Notes: a model not told the origin generated them from the sequence alone. DNA of 6,356 nucleotides from Acidimicrobiia bacterium (GCA_004283105.1 SHLN01000152.1:1-6356), one strand, 5' to 3'; positions 1 through 6,203 are shown, numbered from the stretch's first letter. Program-made: numbers and translations.

Positions 1-26
1 GCTCTGGGCTGGTGGCCGATGGCCGG

Positions 27-797
27 TTACGCCGGCGTGGTCTCGTGGAAGCTGGCTACGTCGAGACCCGAGGCGAGCGCTCGATCCAAATAGGCCGTCG
101 GTGCGGCCGAGGCCCAGTGGCGCCCGGGGTGGTAGGCGTGCTGGCCCACCGGGACGGCCGGTGCGGCGAGGGCGATGGCTGCCAGATACATGCGGTGATC
201 GGCCACACCGACGATGGTCCGTTGCACCCCTTCGTCGAGGGCACCGGAAACCCTGGCCATTGCCGCCGACCACTCGCCCTCAACCGGAGCCTCGAACGCT
301 TTGACCGGCAGATTGTGCGATGCCCAGCCCTGCGGATCGACTTCCTGCCCCCACCGTGAACCGACCGGTTCGGGGAACGGAATGGGTTCTCCCCGTCGGC
401 GCGGTCGGCCGGGAACGGTCCAGGCGAGTCGCACTTCGAGCGGTTCGTCCATGAGGGCCGCTTCCTGGAGGGCGAGACTGGCGGCAAGGCCGGTTTCGAT
501 GTTGGCGCCGACCACGAGGCTGAGCCCGGCATCGGCGAATGCTTGCCAGGGCTCACCGCCCCAACCGGCGGTCGTCACCAGCGAAGCGCCGGCTGATAGG
601 CACTCCCGGGCGAGGTCGTCCGGCTCCGGTCGATCGGTCACGACGACCGCAAACCCATCAAGGCTGTCCACGACCCGCGTGCGGGGAGGGGTCTCCGACA
701 CGCCCCAGGCCGCCGCTTCCGTCACGGCCGGCTCGGCCTGGAGGATACGGAGGGCGCGGCGCCCGACCTCACCGATTGGGTGGACGGCGATCCTCAT
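27..797 (-). CDS. Uncharacterised protein with Rossmann-like N-terminus (256 aa)
   Basis: I do not recognise a named family. The N-terminus (MRIAVHPIGEVGRRALRIL) has the beta-strand, glycine turn and helix order of an NAD(P)-binding Rossmann fold, but the turn reads G9-E-V-G12 with R13 and so lacks the full GxGxxG. Alternating strands and helices follow (FAVVVTDRPEPDDLAREC, ASLVTTAGWGG, LSLVVGANIETG), as in dehydrogenase or dihydrodipicolinate-reductase-like proteins. The C-terminal half contains GVQRTIVGVADHRMYLAAI and a His/Tyr-rich stretch (QHAYHPGRHW) that could line an active site. The open frame extends upstream to 1040, but that part runs antisense through a riboswitch and has no protein-like composition. 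The start at 797 is preferred because ATG there overlaps the stop of the small upstream gene (ATGA), with GGAAG 11 bases upstream. NAD(P) binding is inferred; substrate and pathway are unknown. Confidence 0.72.
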   Translation of the reverse strand: MRIAVHPIGEVGRRALRILQAEPAVTEAAAWGVSETPPRTRVVDSLDGFAVVVTDRPEPDDLARECLSAGASLVTTAGWGGEPWQAFADAGLSLVVGANIETGLAASLALQEAALMDEPLEVRLAWTVPGRPRRRGEPIPFPEPVGSRWGQEVDPQGWASHNLPVKAFEAPVEGEWSAAMARVSGALDEGVQRTIVGVADHRMYLAAIALAAPAVPVGQHAYHPGRHWASAAPTAYLDRALASGLDVASFHETTPA

Positions 798-919
798 TTC
801 GAGTGCGGCTTCCAATGGCCGTGGTGGGCGGGGGGCTTGACGGGCCGGTTGCGTGCCAGCAAGGCGCCGACCACGGCTGCCACCGCCGCCAGAACCACCG
901 AGACTCGCTTCGTGTCCAT
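794..919 (-). CDS. Small single-pass membrane peptide (41 aa), coupled to the downstream gene
   Basis: A short ORF encodes a basic N-terminus (MDTKR), one hydrophobic Ala/Val/Leu helix at about residues 6-22 (VSVVLAAVAAVVGALL) and a basic, Pro/His-rich tail (RNRPVKPPAHHGHWKPHSK). This is the layout of a small bitopic membrane protein. Its TGA stop (796-794) overlaps the ATG of the next gene (797-795) as ATGA, which suggests translational coupling. There is no convincing Shine-Dalgarno sequence, but a TACACT element lies 7 bases upstream of the ATG, so the mRNA may be leaderless, which is common in actinobacteria. The frame is open further upstream to 1117, but those codons are antisense to the cobalamin riboswitch, so the inner ATG is chosen. 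I know no function for it. It could act as a membrane tether or partner of the 27-797 product; that is inference. A chance ORF is possible because it is so short. Confidence 0.5.
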   Translation of the reverse strand: MDTKRVSVVLAAVAAVVGALLARNRPVKPPAHHGHWKPHSK

Positions 920-925
920 CTGCGG

Positions 926-931
926 AGTGTA
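926..931 (-). promoter_or_regulatory. Candidate -10 element for the minus-strand gene pair
   Basis: TACACT on the minus strand fits the TANNNT -10 consensus. Transcription starting six or seven bases downstream would begin at or next to the ATG at 919, giving a leaderless message. I see no good -35 hexamer at 17-18 bp spacing (the bases there read GAAGAG), so this is a weak call. Confidence 0.27.
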
Positions 932-944
932 GAGCCGAGCACGG

Positions 945-950
945 TATGCT
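945..950 (+). promoter_or_regulatory. Candidate -10 element for the riboswitch-btuFCD transcript
   Basis: TATGCT fits a sigma70-type -10 element. The expected start six to eight bases downstream (about 956-958) falls where the riboswitch 5' strand (GGCA, 955-958) begins, which is where the aptamer needs the RNA to start. No clear -35 hexamer is visible. It lies 13 bp from the candidate -10 element of the divergent minus-strand promoter. Confidence 0.35.
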
Positions 951-1075
951 CTTCGGCACACGAACCGCCGGGGTCTCCCCGAGCGCAAGAGCGAAGTCCG
1001 GTTGAAATCCGGCGCTGTCTCGCAACTGTGAAGCCCGCAAGGGACAAGCCAGGTCGCCTGCCCCGGCCGGAGTGG
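951..1075 (+). ncRNA. Cobalamin (B12) riboswitch aptamer
   Basis: The leader of btuF carries the conserved cobalamin riboswitch core in order. There is a CCGG/CCGG stem-loop (998-1001 with 1009-1012) with the usual GAAAT in its loop, then GCTGTCTCGCAACTGT (1014-1029). A CCC/GGG hairpin capped by a GCAA tetraloop follows (1034-1043), and then the B12 box AAGCCAGGTCGCCTGCC (1046-1062). The 5' strand GGC at 955-957 can close the aptamer by pairing with GCC at 1060-1062, and a CGGGG/CCCCG hairpin lies at 969-981. The family binds coenzyme B12 or related corrinoids and lowers expression of the downstream gene in cis. Its place directly before a btuFCD-type operon fits B12 feedback. The 5' and 3' edges are approximate. 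Confidence 0.95.
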
Positions 1076-1116
1076 ATAGCTCTCGATTGAAGGGTGACCC
1101 GCATCACACCGGATCA

Positions 1117-1132
1117 CCGCCTTTCCAGGCGG
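1117..1132 (+). promoter_or_regulatory. Ribosome-binding-site sequestering hairpin (riboswitch expression platform)
   Basis: CCGCCT (1117-1122) and AGGCGG (1127-1132) form a perfect 6-bp stem with a TTCC loop. The 3' arm is the Shine-Dalgarno-like sequence of btuF, six bases before the ATG at 1139, so the hairpin should block ribosome access. An upstream GGTGA (1093-1097) can pair with TCACC (1114-1118), which overlaps the 5' arm by two bases and could act as the competing strand. No T-run follows, which argues for translational rather than transcriptional control. The pairings are read directly; the switching is inferred. Confidence 0.7.
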
Positions 1133-1138
1133 ACACGC

Positions 1139-2218
1139 ATGCGCAAGAGCGCAATTCTCTTTCTCGTACTGAGCCTTGTGCTCGCGTCCTGTCGGACCTC
1201 ATCCGCCGAGACGACGGTCCTTGCTGGTGAATCGACTTCGACCTCCACCTCCACCTCCACCTCGACCTCGACCACGGTCACCGTCTCCGCTGGGTCGGAG
1301 TCCGCGCCCGAGCGGACGGCTGTCGAGCTGGCGGAATTGGAGCAAGCGGCCGCGGAGCTGGCGGCACTCGAGCGGGAGCAGGAGCGGTTGCTTGCCGAGC
1401 TCCTGACCTATCCGATGACACTCCCTCTCGATTCGGGGCCGGTCACCATCGAGCAGCGTCCGGAGCGGATTGTGTCACTCTCCGCCTCCCATACCGAGAT
1501 GCTTTACGCCATCGGGGCAGGAGAGCAAGTCGTCGGGACCGACCTGACCTCCAACTACCCGCCGGCTGCCCAGGCCACGGCCAAGATCGATGCGTTCCAG
1601 TTCAGCATCGAGGAGGTGGCCGCCCTCGAGCCCGATCTCGTGATCCTGGCATTCGACTTCCAGGGTGAGGGAGAGGCGCTATCGGCTCTCGGAATTCCGT
1701 TCCTGGTGCTGGGACCCCCCGACTCGCTCCTCACCGCGTTCTCGCAGCTCTCGTTGGTCGGCGCAGTCAGCGATCACCGGATGGAGACTGAACAGGTGAT
1801 GGATGACCTCTATCTCCAGCTCGACCGGATCCAGCGAGCCGCCTACCGGATTCGGGGCCGCACCTTCTATCACGAGGTTGACGAGACGTTGTACAGCGCA
1901 ACGTCGGCCTCATTCATCGGCGACCTCTATCGGACGCTCGGGTTGGTGAATATCGCCGACGCCGCCGGGCTCGACTCGCCGTTCCCACAGCTGTCGCCGG
2001 AGTTCATCATCGATCAGAACCCGGAATTCATCTTCCTGGCGGACGCCAACTTCGGGGTAACGGTCGAGTCGGTGGCAGCCCGGCCGGGGTGGGACACGCT
2101 GACGGCGGTCACCGGGGGGAAGGTGGTGGCCCTCGACGGGGATCTGGCGGGACGGTGGGGACCGCGCACGGTTGAGCTGATGGACGCAATCCTCGCCGCG
2201 GTTGAGGAACGCCTGTGA
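1139..2218 (+). CDS. btuF: Vitamin B12 ABC transporter, substrate-binding lipoprotein BtuF
   Basis: This is the extracytoplasmic corrinoid-binding protein that delivers B12 to BtuCD. The 359 residues contain a lipoprotein signal peptide with lipobox LASC and lipidated Cys18, and a Ser-Thr linker of seven ST pairs (32-45). A charged, Leu/Ala-rich helix at about 58-90, probably coiled, precedes a periplasmic-binding-protein type 2 domain from about 105 to the end. Domain marks include RIVSLSASHTEMLYAIGAG (110-128), a YPP motif (140-142) as in E. coli BtuF, SIEEVAALEPDLVIL (156-170), and PGWDTLTAV followed by GKVVAL near the C-terminus. The start at ATG 1139 is chosen over an in-frame GTG at 1094 because it gives a clean signal peptide and sits six bases after AGGCGG. 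The riboswitch favours B12 over siderophore as substrate. The stop overlaps the btuC start (GTGA). Confidence 0.9.
   Translation: MRKSAILFLVLSLVLASCRTSSAETTVLAGESTSTSTSTSTSTSTTVTVSAGSESAPERTAVELAELEQAAAELAALEREQERLLAELLTYPMTLPLDSGPVTIEQRPERIVSLSASHTEMLYAIGAGEQVVGTDLTSNYPPAAQATAKIDAFQFSIEEVAALEPDLVILAFDFQGEGEALSALGIPFLVLGPPDSLLTAFSQLSLVGAVSDHRMETEQVMDDLYLQLDRIQRAAYRIRGRTFYHEVDETLYSATSASFIGDLYRTLGLVNIADAAGLDSPFPQLSPEFIIDQNPEFIFLADANFGVTVESVAARPGWDTLTAVTGGKVVALDGDLAGRWGPRTVELMDAILAAVEERL
1232..1273 (+). repeat. Seven tandem 6-bp units in btuF (TCSACY)
   Basis: There are seven consecutive hexamers, TCGACT, TCGACC, three TCCACC, and two TCGACC, encoding (Ser-Thr)7 in the linker after the lipid anchor. 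The central units are identical. Because the unit is two codons long, gain or loss of units keeps the reading frame and only changes linker length. Confidence 0.9.
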
Positions 2219-3258
2219 GCACGGTTGCTCTAACCAGCGCTCGCACCGGACCACGACCCGGCCCGATCGTGATCTCGGTCGGAGTACTCCTCCTCGCAGC
2301 GGTCGGATCCCTCGTCCTCGGTCCGGCCGGCGTCAGTCCGTGGGGGGCCATACTCGAAACGCTCGACCACATCCCCTTCGTTGCCGTCGACTCGGGGCTG
2401 TCGACGCAGGAAGCAGCCATCGTGTGGCAGATTCGAGTGCCCCGCATGGTTCTCGCCGGGCTCGTTGGTGCAACTCTGGCCGGGTCGGGCGCCGCCTACC
2501 AGGGGGTGTTTCGCAACCCGCTCGCCGACCCGTACCTGCTGGGTGTGGCAGCCGGAGCCGGGCTCGGGGCCACGATTGCGATCGTCTCGGGACTCCCGTC
2601 ATCGACGATTGCCCCCCTCGCCTTCACAGGAGCCGTCATTGCCGTGGTGGCCGCCTACGGGTTGGCGAGCCTCGGTGGATCGCGCCGGAGCGGGGCAACA
2701 CTCATCCTGGCGGGGGTGGCCGTGGCGGCGTTCTTCACCGCCCTCCAGACCTACCTCCAGCAGCAACATGCCGACACCATCCGGCAGGTGTTCTCCTGGA
2801 TCCTCGGCCGCCTCTCCACCACCGGATGGGGCGATGTTCGAACGCTTCTCCCCTACGCCATCGTGAGCTGGCTTGTGCTCTTTGCCTACCGGCGCCACCT
2901 CGATGTGATGGCAGTGGGGGAGGAGGAGGCGTCAACGCTCGGAATTCATCCCGCCCGTGTCCGTCTTGTCGTCGTTGCGGGCGCCACCCTGGGAGCGGCG
3001 GCCGCCGTGGCGGTGAGCGGCCTCATAGCCTTCGTCGGGATCATCGTTCCCCACATCGCGCGACTCGTCACGGGCCCGTCTCACCGGGTTCTGCTTCCGG
3101 TCTCTCTCACGGGGGGAGCCGCCTTTCTCATGGTGGCCGACCTCGTTGCCCGCACCGTCCAGTCGGGAGGCGAGGTGCCCATCGGGGTGATCACCGCCTT
3201 TGTCGGTGCGCCGTTCTTTGCGTTCATCCTTGCTACCCGTCGGGAGGTAGCGACGTGA
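2215..3258 (+). CDS. btuC: Vitamin B12 ABC transporter, permease BtuC (FecCD family)
   Basis: This is the membrane permease of the B12 importer; the family works as a homodimer of about ten-helix subunits. The 347 residues are close to the usual family length and strongly hydrophobic throughout. Family motifs are RVPRMVLAGLVGATLAGSG (74-92) running on to FRNPLADPYLLG (99-110), GEEEASTLGI (235-244, the cytoplasmic region expected to contact the ATPase), GLIAFVGIIVPHIARLVTG (269-287) and GEVPIGVITAFVGAPFFAF (319-337). The start is GTG at 2215, overlapping the btuF stop by four bases, with GAGGA at 2204-2208 six bases upstream. The same family includes iron-siderophore permeases; the B12 assignment rests on the riboswitch and operon context rather than on this sequence alone. 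The gene ends in a GTGA overlap with btuD. Confidence 0.9.
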   Translation: MSTVALTSARTGPRPGPIVISVGVLLLAAVGSLVLGPAGVSPWGAILETLDHIPFVAVDSGLSTQEAAIVWQIRVPRMVLAGLVGATLAGSGAAYQGVFRNPLADPYLLGVAAGAGLGATIAIVSGLPSSTIAPLAFTGAVIAVVAAYGLASLGGSRRSGATLILAGVAVAAFFTALQTYLQQQHADTIRQVFSWILGRLSTTGWGDVRTLLPYAIVSWLVLFAYRRHLDVMAVGEEEASTLGIHPARVRLVVVAGATLGAAAAVAVSGLIAFVGIIVPHIARLVTGPSHRVLLPVSLTGGAAFLMVADLVARTVQSGGEVPIGVITAFVGAPFFAFILATRREVAT

Positions 3259-4040
3259 CCGGCGTTGTCTGCCATGGTGTTACGGCCCGGTACAACGGCA
3301 CGACCGTGCTCGGCGGTGTCGACCTGGTCGTCGAGCCCGGCGAATGGGTTGTGGTGGTCGGCCCAAACGGGGCGGGCAAGACGACGTTGCTGCGGGCTCT
3401 CGCCGGGGTCATTCCGGCCGGCGGAGAGATAGCGCTCGGCGATCGGGAGCTCGCAGACTTGCGCCGCCGGGAAGTGGCTGCCCGGGTCGCCGTTGTGCCC
3501 CAGACACCGGTCGTGCCGGAGGGAGTGGCGGTCTTCGACTATGTGATGCTGGGACGGACTCCGTATATCCCATATTGGGGGATGGAAGGCCCGGTCGATC
3601 GGCTCCGGGTGAACGAGGTCCTGGAACGACTCGACCTGGCGTCCTTCGCCGCCCGTCCGGTCTCGGCGCTGTCGGGCGGGGAGCGCCAGCGCGCCGTCCT
3701 CGCCAGGGCGCTGGCGCAAGACGCCTCGATCCTGCTGCTCGATGAACCGACCACCGCCCTCGATCTCGGTCATCAACAGCAGGTGCTCGAGCTCGTGGAC
3801 GGTCTACGGCGCGAGTCACAGCTGGTCGTCATCAGCACACTTCACGATCTCACCTTTGCCGCCCAGTTCGGGGATCGAGTGATCCTCCTGGCAGATGGCG
3901 TGGTGGCGGCAGAGGGGCCACCCGAGATGGTCCTGCAAGCGGACGTGGTGTCGCGCTACTTCGGAGCTACGGTCGAGGTTGTCGCGGGACCCGACGGGCC
4001 GTTGATCGTGCCGGTGAGGTCGAGTCGGTCTTCCCCGTGA
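3255..4040 (+). CDS. btuD: Vitamin B12 ABC transporter, ATP-binding protein BtuD
   Basis: This cytoplasmic ATPase powers B12 import through BtuC. The 261 residues carry a complete ABC cassette: Walker A GPNGAGKT (36-43), Q-loop Gln83 in VPQTP, signature LSGGE (139-143), Walker B ILLLD with catalytic Glu164, D-loop TALD (167-170) and switch His197 in STLHDL. All key residues are present. MLGRTPYIPYWG (98-109), after the Q-loop, resembles the MLGR-P-Y segment of FecE/BtuD-type ATPases. The start is GTG at 3255, inside the stop of btuC (GTGA), with GGGAGG at 3242-3247 seven bases upstream. The open frame continues upstream to 2202, but there it overlaps btuC in another frame and reads as a shadow. 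The stop is followed after one base by the stop of the convergent coiled-coil gene. Confidence 0.93.
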   Translation: MTGVVCHGVTARYNGTTVLGGVDLVVEPGEWVVVVGPNGAGKTTLLRALAGVIPAGGEIALGDRELADLRRREVAARVAVVPQTPVVPEGVAVFDYVMLGRTPYIPYWGMEGPVDRLRVNEVLERLDLASFAARPVSALSGGERQRAVLARALAQDASILLLDEPTTALDLGHQQQVLELVDGLRRESQLVVISTLHDLTFAAQFGDRVILLADGVVAAEGPPEMVLQADVVSRYFGATVEVVAGPDGPLIVPVRSSRSSP

Positions 4041-4041
4041 T

Positions 4042-6090
4042 CTAGCGCCTGCGCCTGCGGGGCTTCTCGGCTTTCTCGAACCGGGCCTTGGAGCGGAAGC
4101 GATCGACGGCTTCTTGCGCATCCTTTGAGGCGGCGCGGGCATTGTTTAGGAGCTTCTCGGCTTCGGCCGTCATGGCGGCTGCCTCGGACCGCGCATCGTC
4201 GAGCATCTGCTTGGCGTTCCGGTCGGCATTGGCGAGCATCGCTTCCCGCTTGGATATCGTCTTCAGCTTGACCTCGGCCTCGGCCAGTTTGGCCTCGGCG
4301 TCCTCCTGGATCCTGGTAGCGGAATCCTCGGCCTGAGCGATGATGACTTCGGCCTCGTGCTTGACGGGGGCGAGTCCCTTGCGGATTTCGGCTGCCTCGG
4401 CGTGGGCGTCCTTGCGGTCGGCTTCGCCTTTGGCTCGGATCTGGGTGGCCTCTTCTTCGGCGCGGCGTCGGATTTCGTCTGCTTCTTGTTCGGCGCTGGT
4501 CTTTTGGGCGGCGGCGGCTTCGGAGGCGGCGGCGCGGTCGCGCTTGCTCTGAGCCCGGATCTCTTCGGCCTTTTCCTCCGCTTCCTTCGTGACTCGCTCG
4601 GCATGCTTGGCGGCAGATGAGAGGATCTTGTCGGCTTCGTCGCGGGCTTTGGCGGAGGAGGCCTCGACGACCTCGGCGGCTTGTGCGACGAGGTCGTCGG
4701 ATTCGGCCTTGGCCTTGTCTCGAAGGGATTGGGCGGCTCGAGTCGCCTCATCGCGGACGGTGGTGGCCTCTGCTGCTGCCTGCTCGCGAACTTTGGCAGC
4801 CTCGACCTTGAGGGCGTCGACCTCGGCTTGCGCCGCTTTCTTGAGGGGGGCGAGTTCCTTCTCCACGGCGGCTTTGGTTTTATCGAGCGCTTCTTCGGCC
4901 TGCTTGCGGTCCTTCTCGGCGGCGGCCAGTTCCTTCTGTGCCTCGGCCCGGATCTTGTCCGCCTCCGAGACAGCCTTGTCGTGAATGGACTGGGCCTCCT
5001 GTTTGGCCTTCTCGTGCGCGTCGGCAAAGACTTGTTCGGCCTTCTGGTGCAACGTCTCGGTCTCGGTCCGGAGCTTGGCGATATCGGCGTCGGCTTCGGC
5101 CCGGGCGTGGGACTTCGTCTGCTCTGCTTCCTGGAGGGCCTCATTGGCTGCGGCCCGGATCCGGCCGGCCTCGGATCGGGCGTCCTGGAGGATCTTCTCC
5201 ACGGTTCCGGCCGCGTCTTCTTGAGCGGTGCTGGCGAGTTCCATGGCTTCGGTTCGCGCCGCCACGGCCTCCTTCTTGATCTGATTGGCCTCGGTCCGGA
5301 GCGTTTGAGCCTCGCGTCGGGCGTCGGCGAGGTCGCTGGCAGCCTCGTTTCGTTGCTCCTCGGCCTCGCGGATGATCTCGACGGCTTTGGCCCGAGCGTC
5401 GTCGGCGGCCTCGGACAGTGCCTCCGCTCCTTCTGCCAGTTCCCGCTTGCCGGTCTCGAGTTCGGCCTTGATCGAGGAGGCGTACGATTCGGCACCGGTG
5501 CGGGTCGACTCGGCGTCGGTCTCGGCGGCGCTCCTGATCTTGGGCGCCTCTTCCTCGGCCTGGGCGATCAGATTGTCGACGGCGGCGCGGGTTGCGTCGG
5601 CCTCGGCCAGGGCGGCCGCCCGGATCTGTTCGGCCTGGTCGTGAGCGGCTCGGACGATCTCGTCGGGCGCGTGTTCGAAGGAAATCTTGTCGTCGGCCTG
5701 CTGCTGGAGCTGGGCTGCCTCGGACCTCGCGGCCTCGAGCAACGCCTCGGCCTGCTGTTGGGCGCTCTCGAGTATGGCCGACGGTGTTGCCCCACCGTGC
5801 GTCTCAACCGCCTGGGCGCGATCGCGGGCGTCTGACAGAATGGCCTGGGCCCGGCTCTCAGCGCTTCCCAGAATCCGATCCTTGACTTCGATGAGCGAAA
5901 AGAACGCCTGGTCGATGGCGGCTGCCTCCGACTCCTTGGCCTTCTCTACGTCGGTTTCGAGCTTGGCAATGCGCCGAGACGCGTCGTCGAGTTGTTGCTC
6001 GTAGCGGGCTACTGCTCTCTCAACCTCGGAACGCGAGTAGCCGCGTCCCACGGTCTTGAAGCGCGTGGTGTCCTTGTCTTTCTTTGCCAC
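4042..6090 (-). CDS. DivIVA-like long Ala/Glu-rich coiled-coil protein (682 aa; Scy/FilP-type scaffold candidate)
   Basis: After a Lys-rich start, residues 10-35 (RFKTVGRGYSRSEVERAVAR, then a charged helix) resemble the DivIVA N-terminal module, in which a short aromatic, Gly-containing turn precedes a coiled coil. Nearly all the rest is helical and dominated by Ala, Glu, Lys, Arg and Gln, with few prolines (103, 142, 183, 415, 575, 677). Hydrophobic positions recur every 11 residues, for example V434, V445, L456, L467, I489, V500, I511, with 18-residue (11+7) steps elsewhere. That is a hendecad coiled coil, as in the actinobacterial cytoskeletal proteins Scy and FilP. The tail is basic and ends in five Arg. 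There is no signal peptide or membrane helix, so it is probably a cytoplasmic filament or polarity scaffold; this is inference. GTG 6090 is the first usable start after an in-frame stop, with only a weak AGAG upstream. Confidence 0.8.
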   Translation of the reverse strand: MAKKDKDTTRFKTVGRGYSRSEVERAVARYEQQLDDASRRIAKLETDVEKAKESEAAAIDQAFFSLIEVKDRILGSAESRAQAILSDARDRAQAVETHGGATPSAILESAQQQAEALLEAARSEAAQLQQQADDKISFEHAPDEIVRAAHDQAEQIRAAALAEADATRAAVDNLIAQAEEEAPKIRSAAETDAESTRTGAESYASSIKAELETGKRELAEGAEALSEAADDARAKAVEIIREAEEQRNEAASDLADARREAQTLRTEANQIKKEAVAARTEAMELASTAQEDAAGTVEKILQDARSEAGRIRAAANEALQEAEQTKSHARAEADADIAKLRTETETLHQKAEQVFADAHEKAKQEAQSIHDKAVSEADKIRAEAQKELAAAEKDRKQAEEALDKTKAAVEKELAPLKKAAQAEVDALKVEAAKVREQAAAEATTVRDEATRAAQSLRDKAKAESDDLVAQAAEVVEASSAKARDEADKILSSAAKHAERVTKEAEEKAEEIRAQSKRDRAAASEAAAAQKTSAEQEADEIRRRAEEEATQIRAKGEADRKDAHAEAAEIRKGLAPVKHEAEVIIAQAEDSATRIQEDAEAKLAEAEVKLKTISKREAMLANADRNAKQMLDDARSEAAAMTAEAEKLLNNARAASKDAQEAVDRFRSKARFEKAEKPRRRRR

Positions 6091-6157
6091 AGTCTCTAGG
6101 TCGGCAGTCGAAGGGGCTCTCTTGAGTAATCAGCGAACAGAGCGGGCGTTGCTGTTG

Positions 6158-6173
6158 CCCCCCTACCCCCACC
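6158..6173 (-). other. G-rich tract upstream of the coiled-coil gene
   Basis: On the minus strand this reads GGTGGGGGTAGGGGGG, about 70-85 bases upstream of the GTG start at 6090. Its runs could form a two-tetrad G-quadruplex or simply be a compositional tract. I see no clear -10/-35 pair in the interval 6091-6160. Confidence 0.3.
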
Positions 6174-6203
6174 TGCGCTTTGCTCCGGTGGCGGTACCTG
6201 GAA

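Noticed and set aside
1..26. Start of another gene at the left edge
   Set aside because: Only 26 bases remain after the stop of the 27-797 gene; there is nothing to support a call on either strand.
798..1040. N-terminal extension of the 27-797 gene
   Set aside because: It would be antisense to the riboswitch and overlap the 41-residue ORF; Rossmann-like sequence begins exactly at the ATG at 797.
214..1090. Plus-strand ORFs opposite the 27-797 gene and across the riboswitch
   Set aside because: Low-complexity Arg/Pro/Ser products; they run through the riboswitch aptamer and lack start signals.
2202..3254. Upstream extension of the btuD frame, overlapping btuC
   Set aside because: The Arg/Pro/His-rich translation has no domain; btuC in the other frame shows full family motifs. 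btuD starts at GTG 3255.
4033..4062. Bidirectional terminator between btuD and the coiled-coil gene
   Set aside because: Only a 5-bp CCCCG/CGGGG stem with a 20-base loop and no T-run; too weak to annotate as a terminator.
4263..5495. 410-codon minus-strand ORF in another frame of the coiled-coil gene
   Set aside because: Product is almost only Arg, Pro, Ser and Lys, the typical frame-shifted shadow of a high-GC Ala/Glu-rich gene.
4681..5835. 384-codon plus-strand ORF opposite the coiled-coil gene
   Set aside because: Gly/Leu-rich product is what antisense reading of repeated Ala/Glu/Lys codons yields; no domain, no ribosome site, and the minus-strand frame is far more protein-like.
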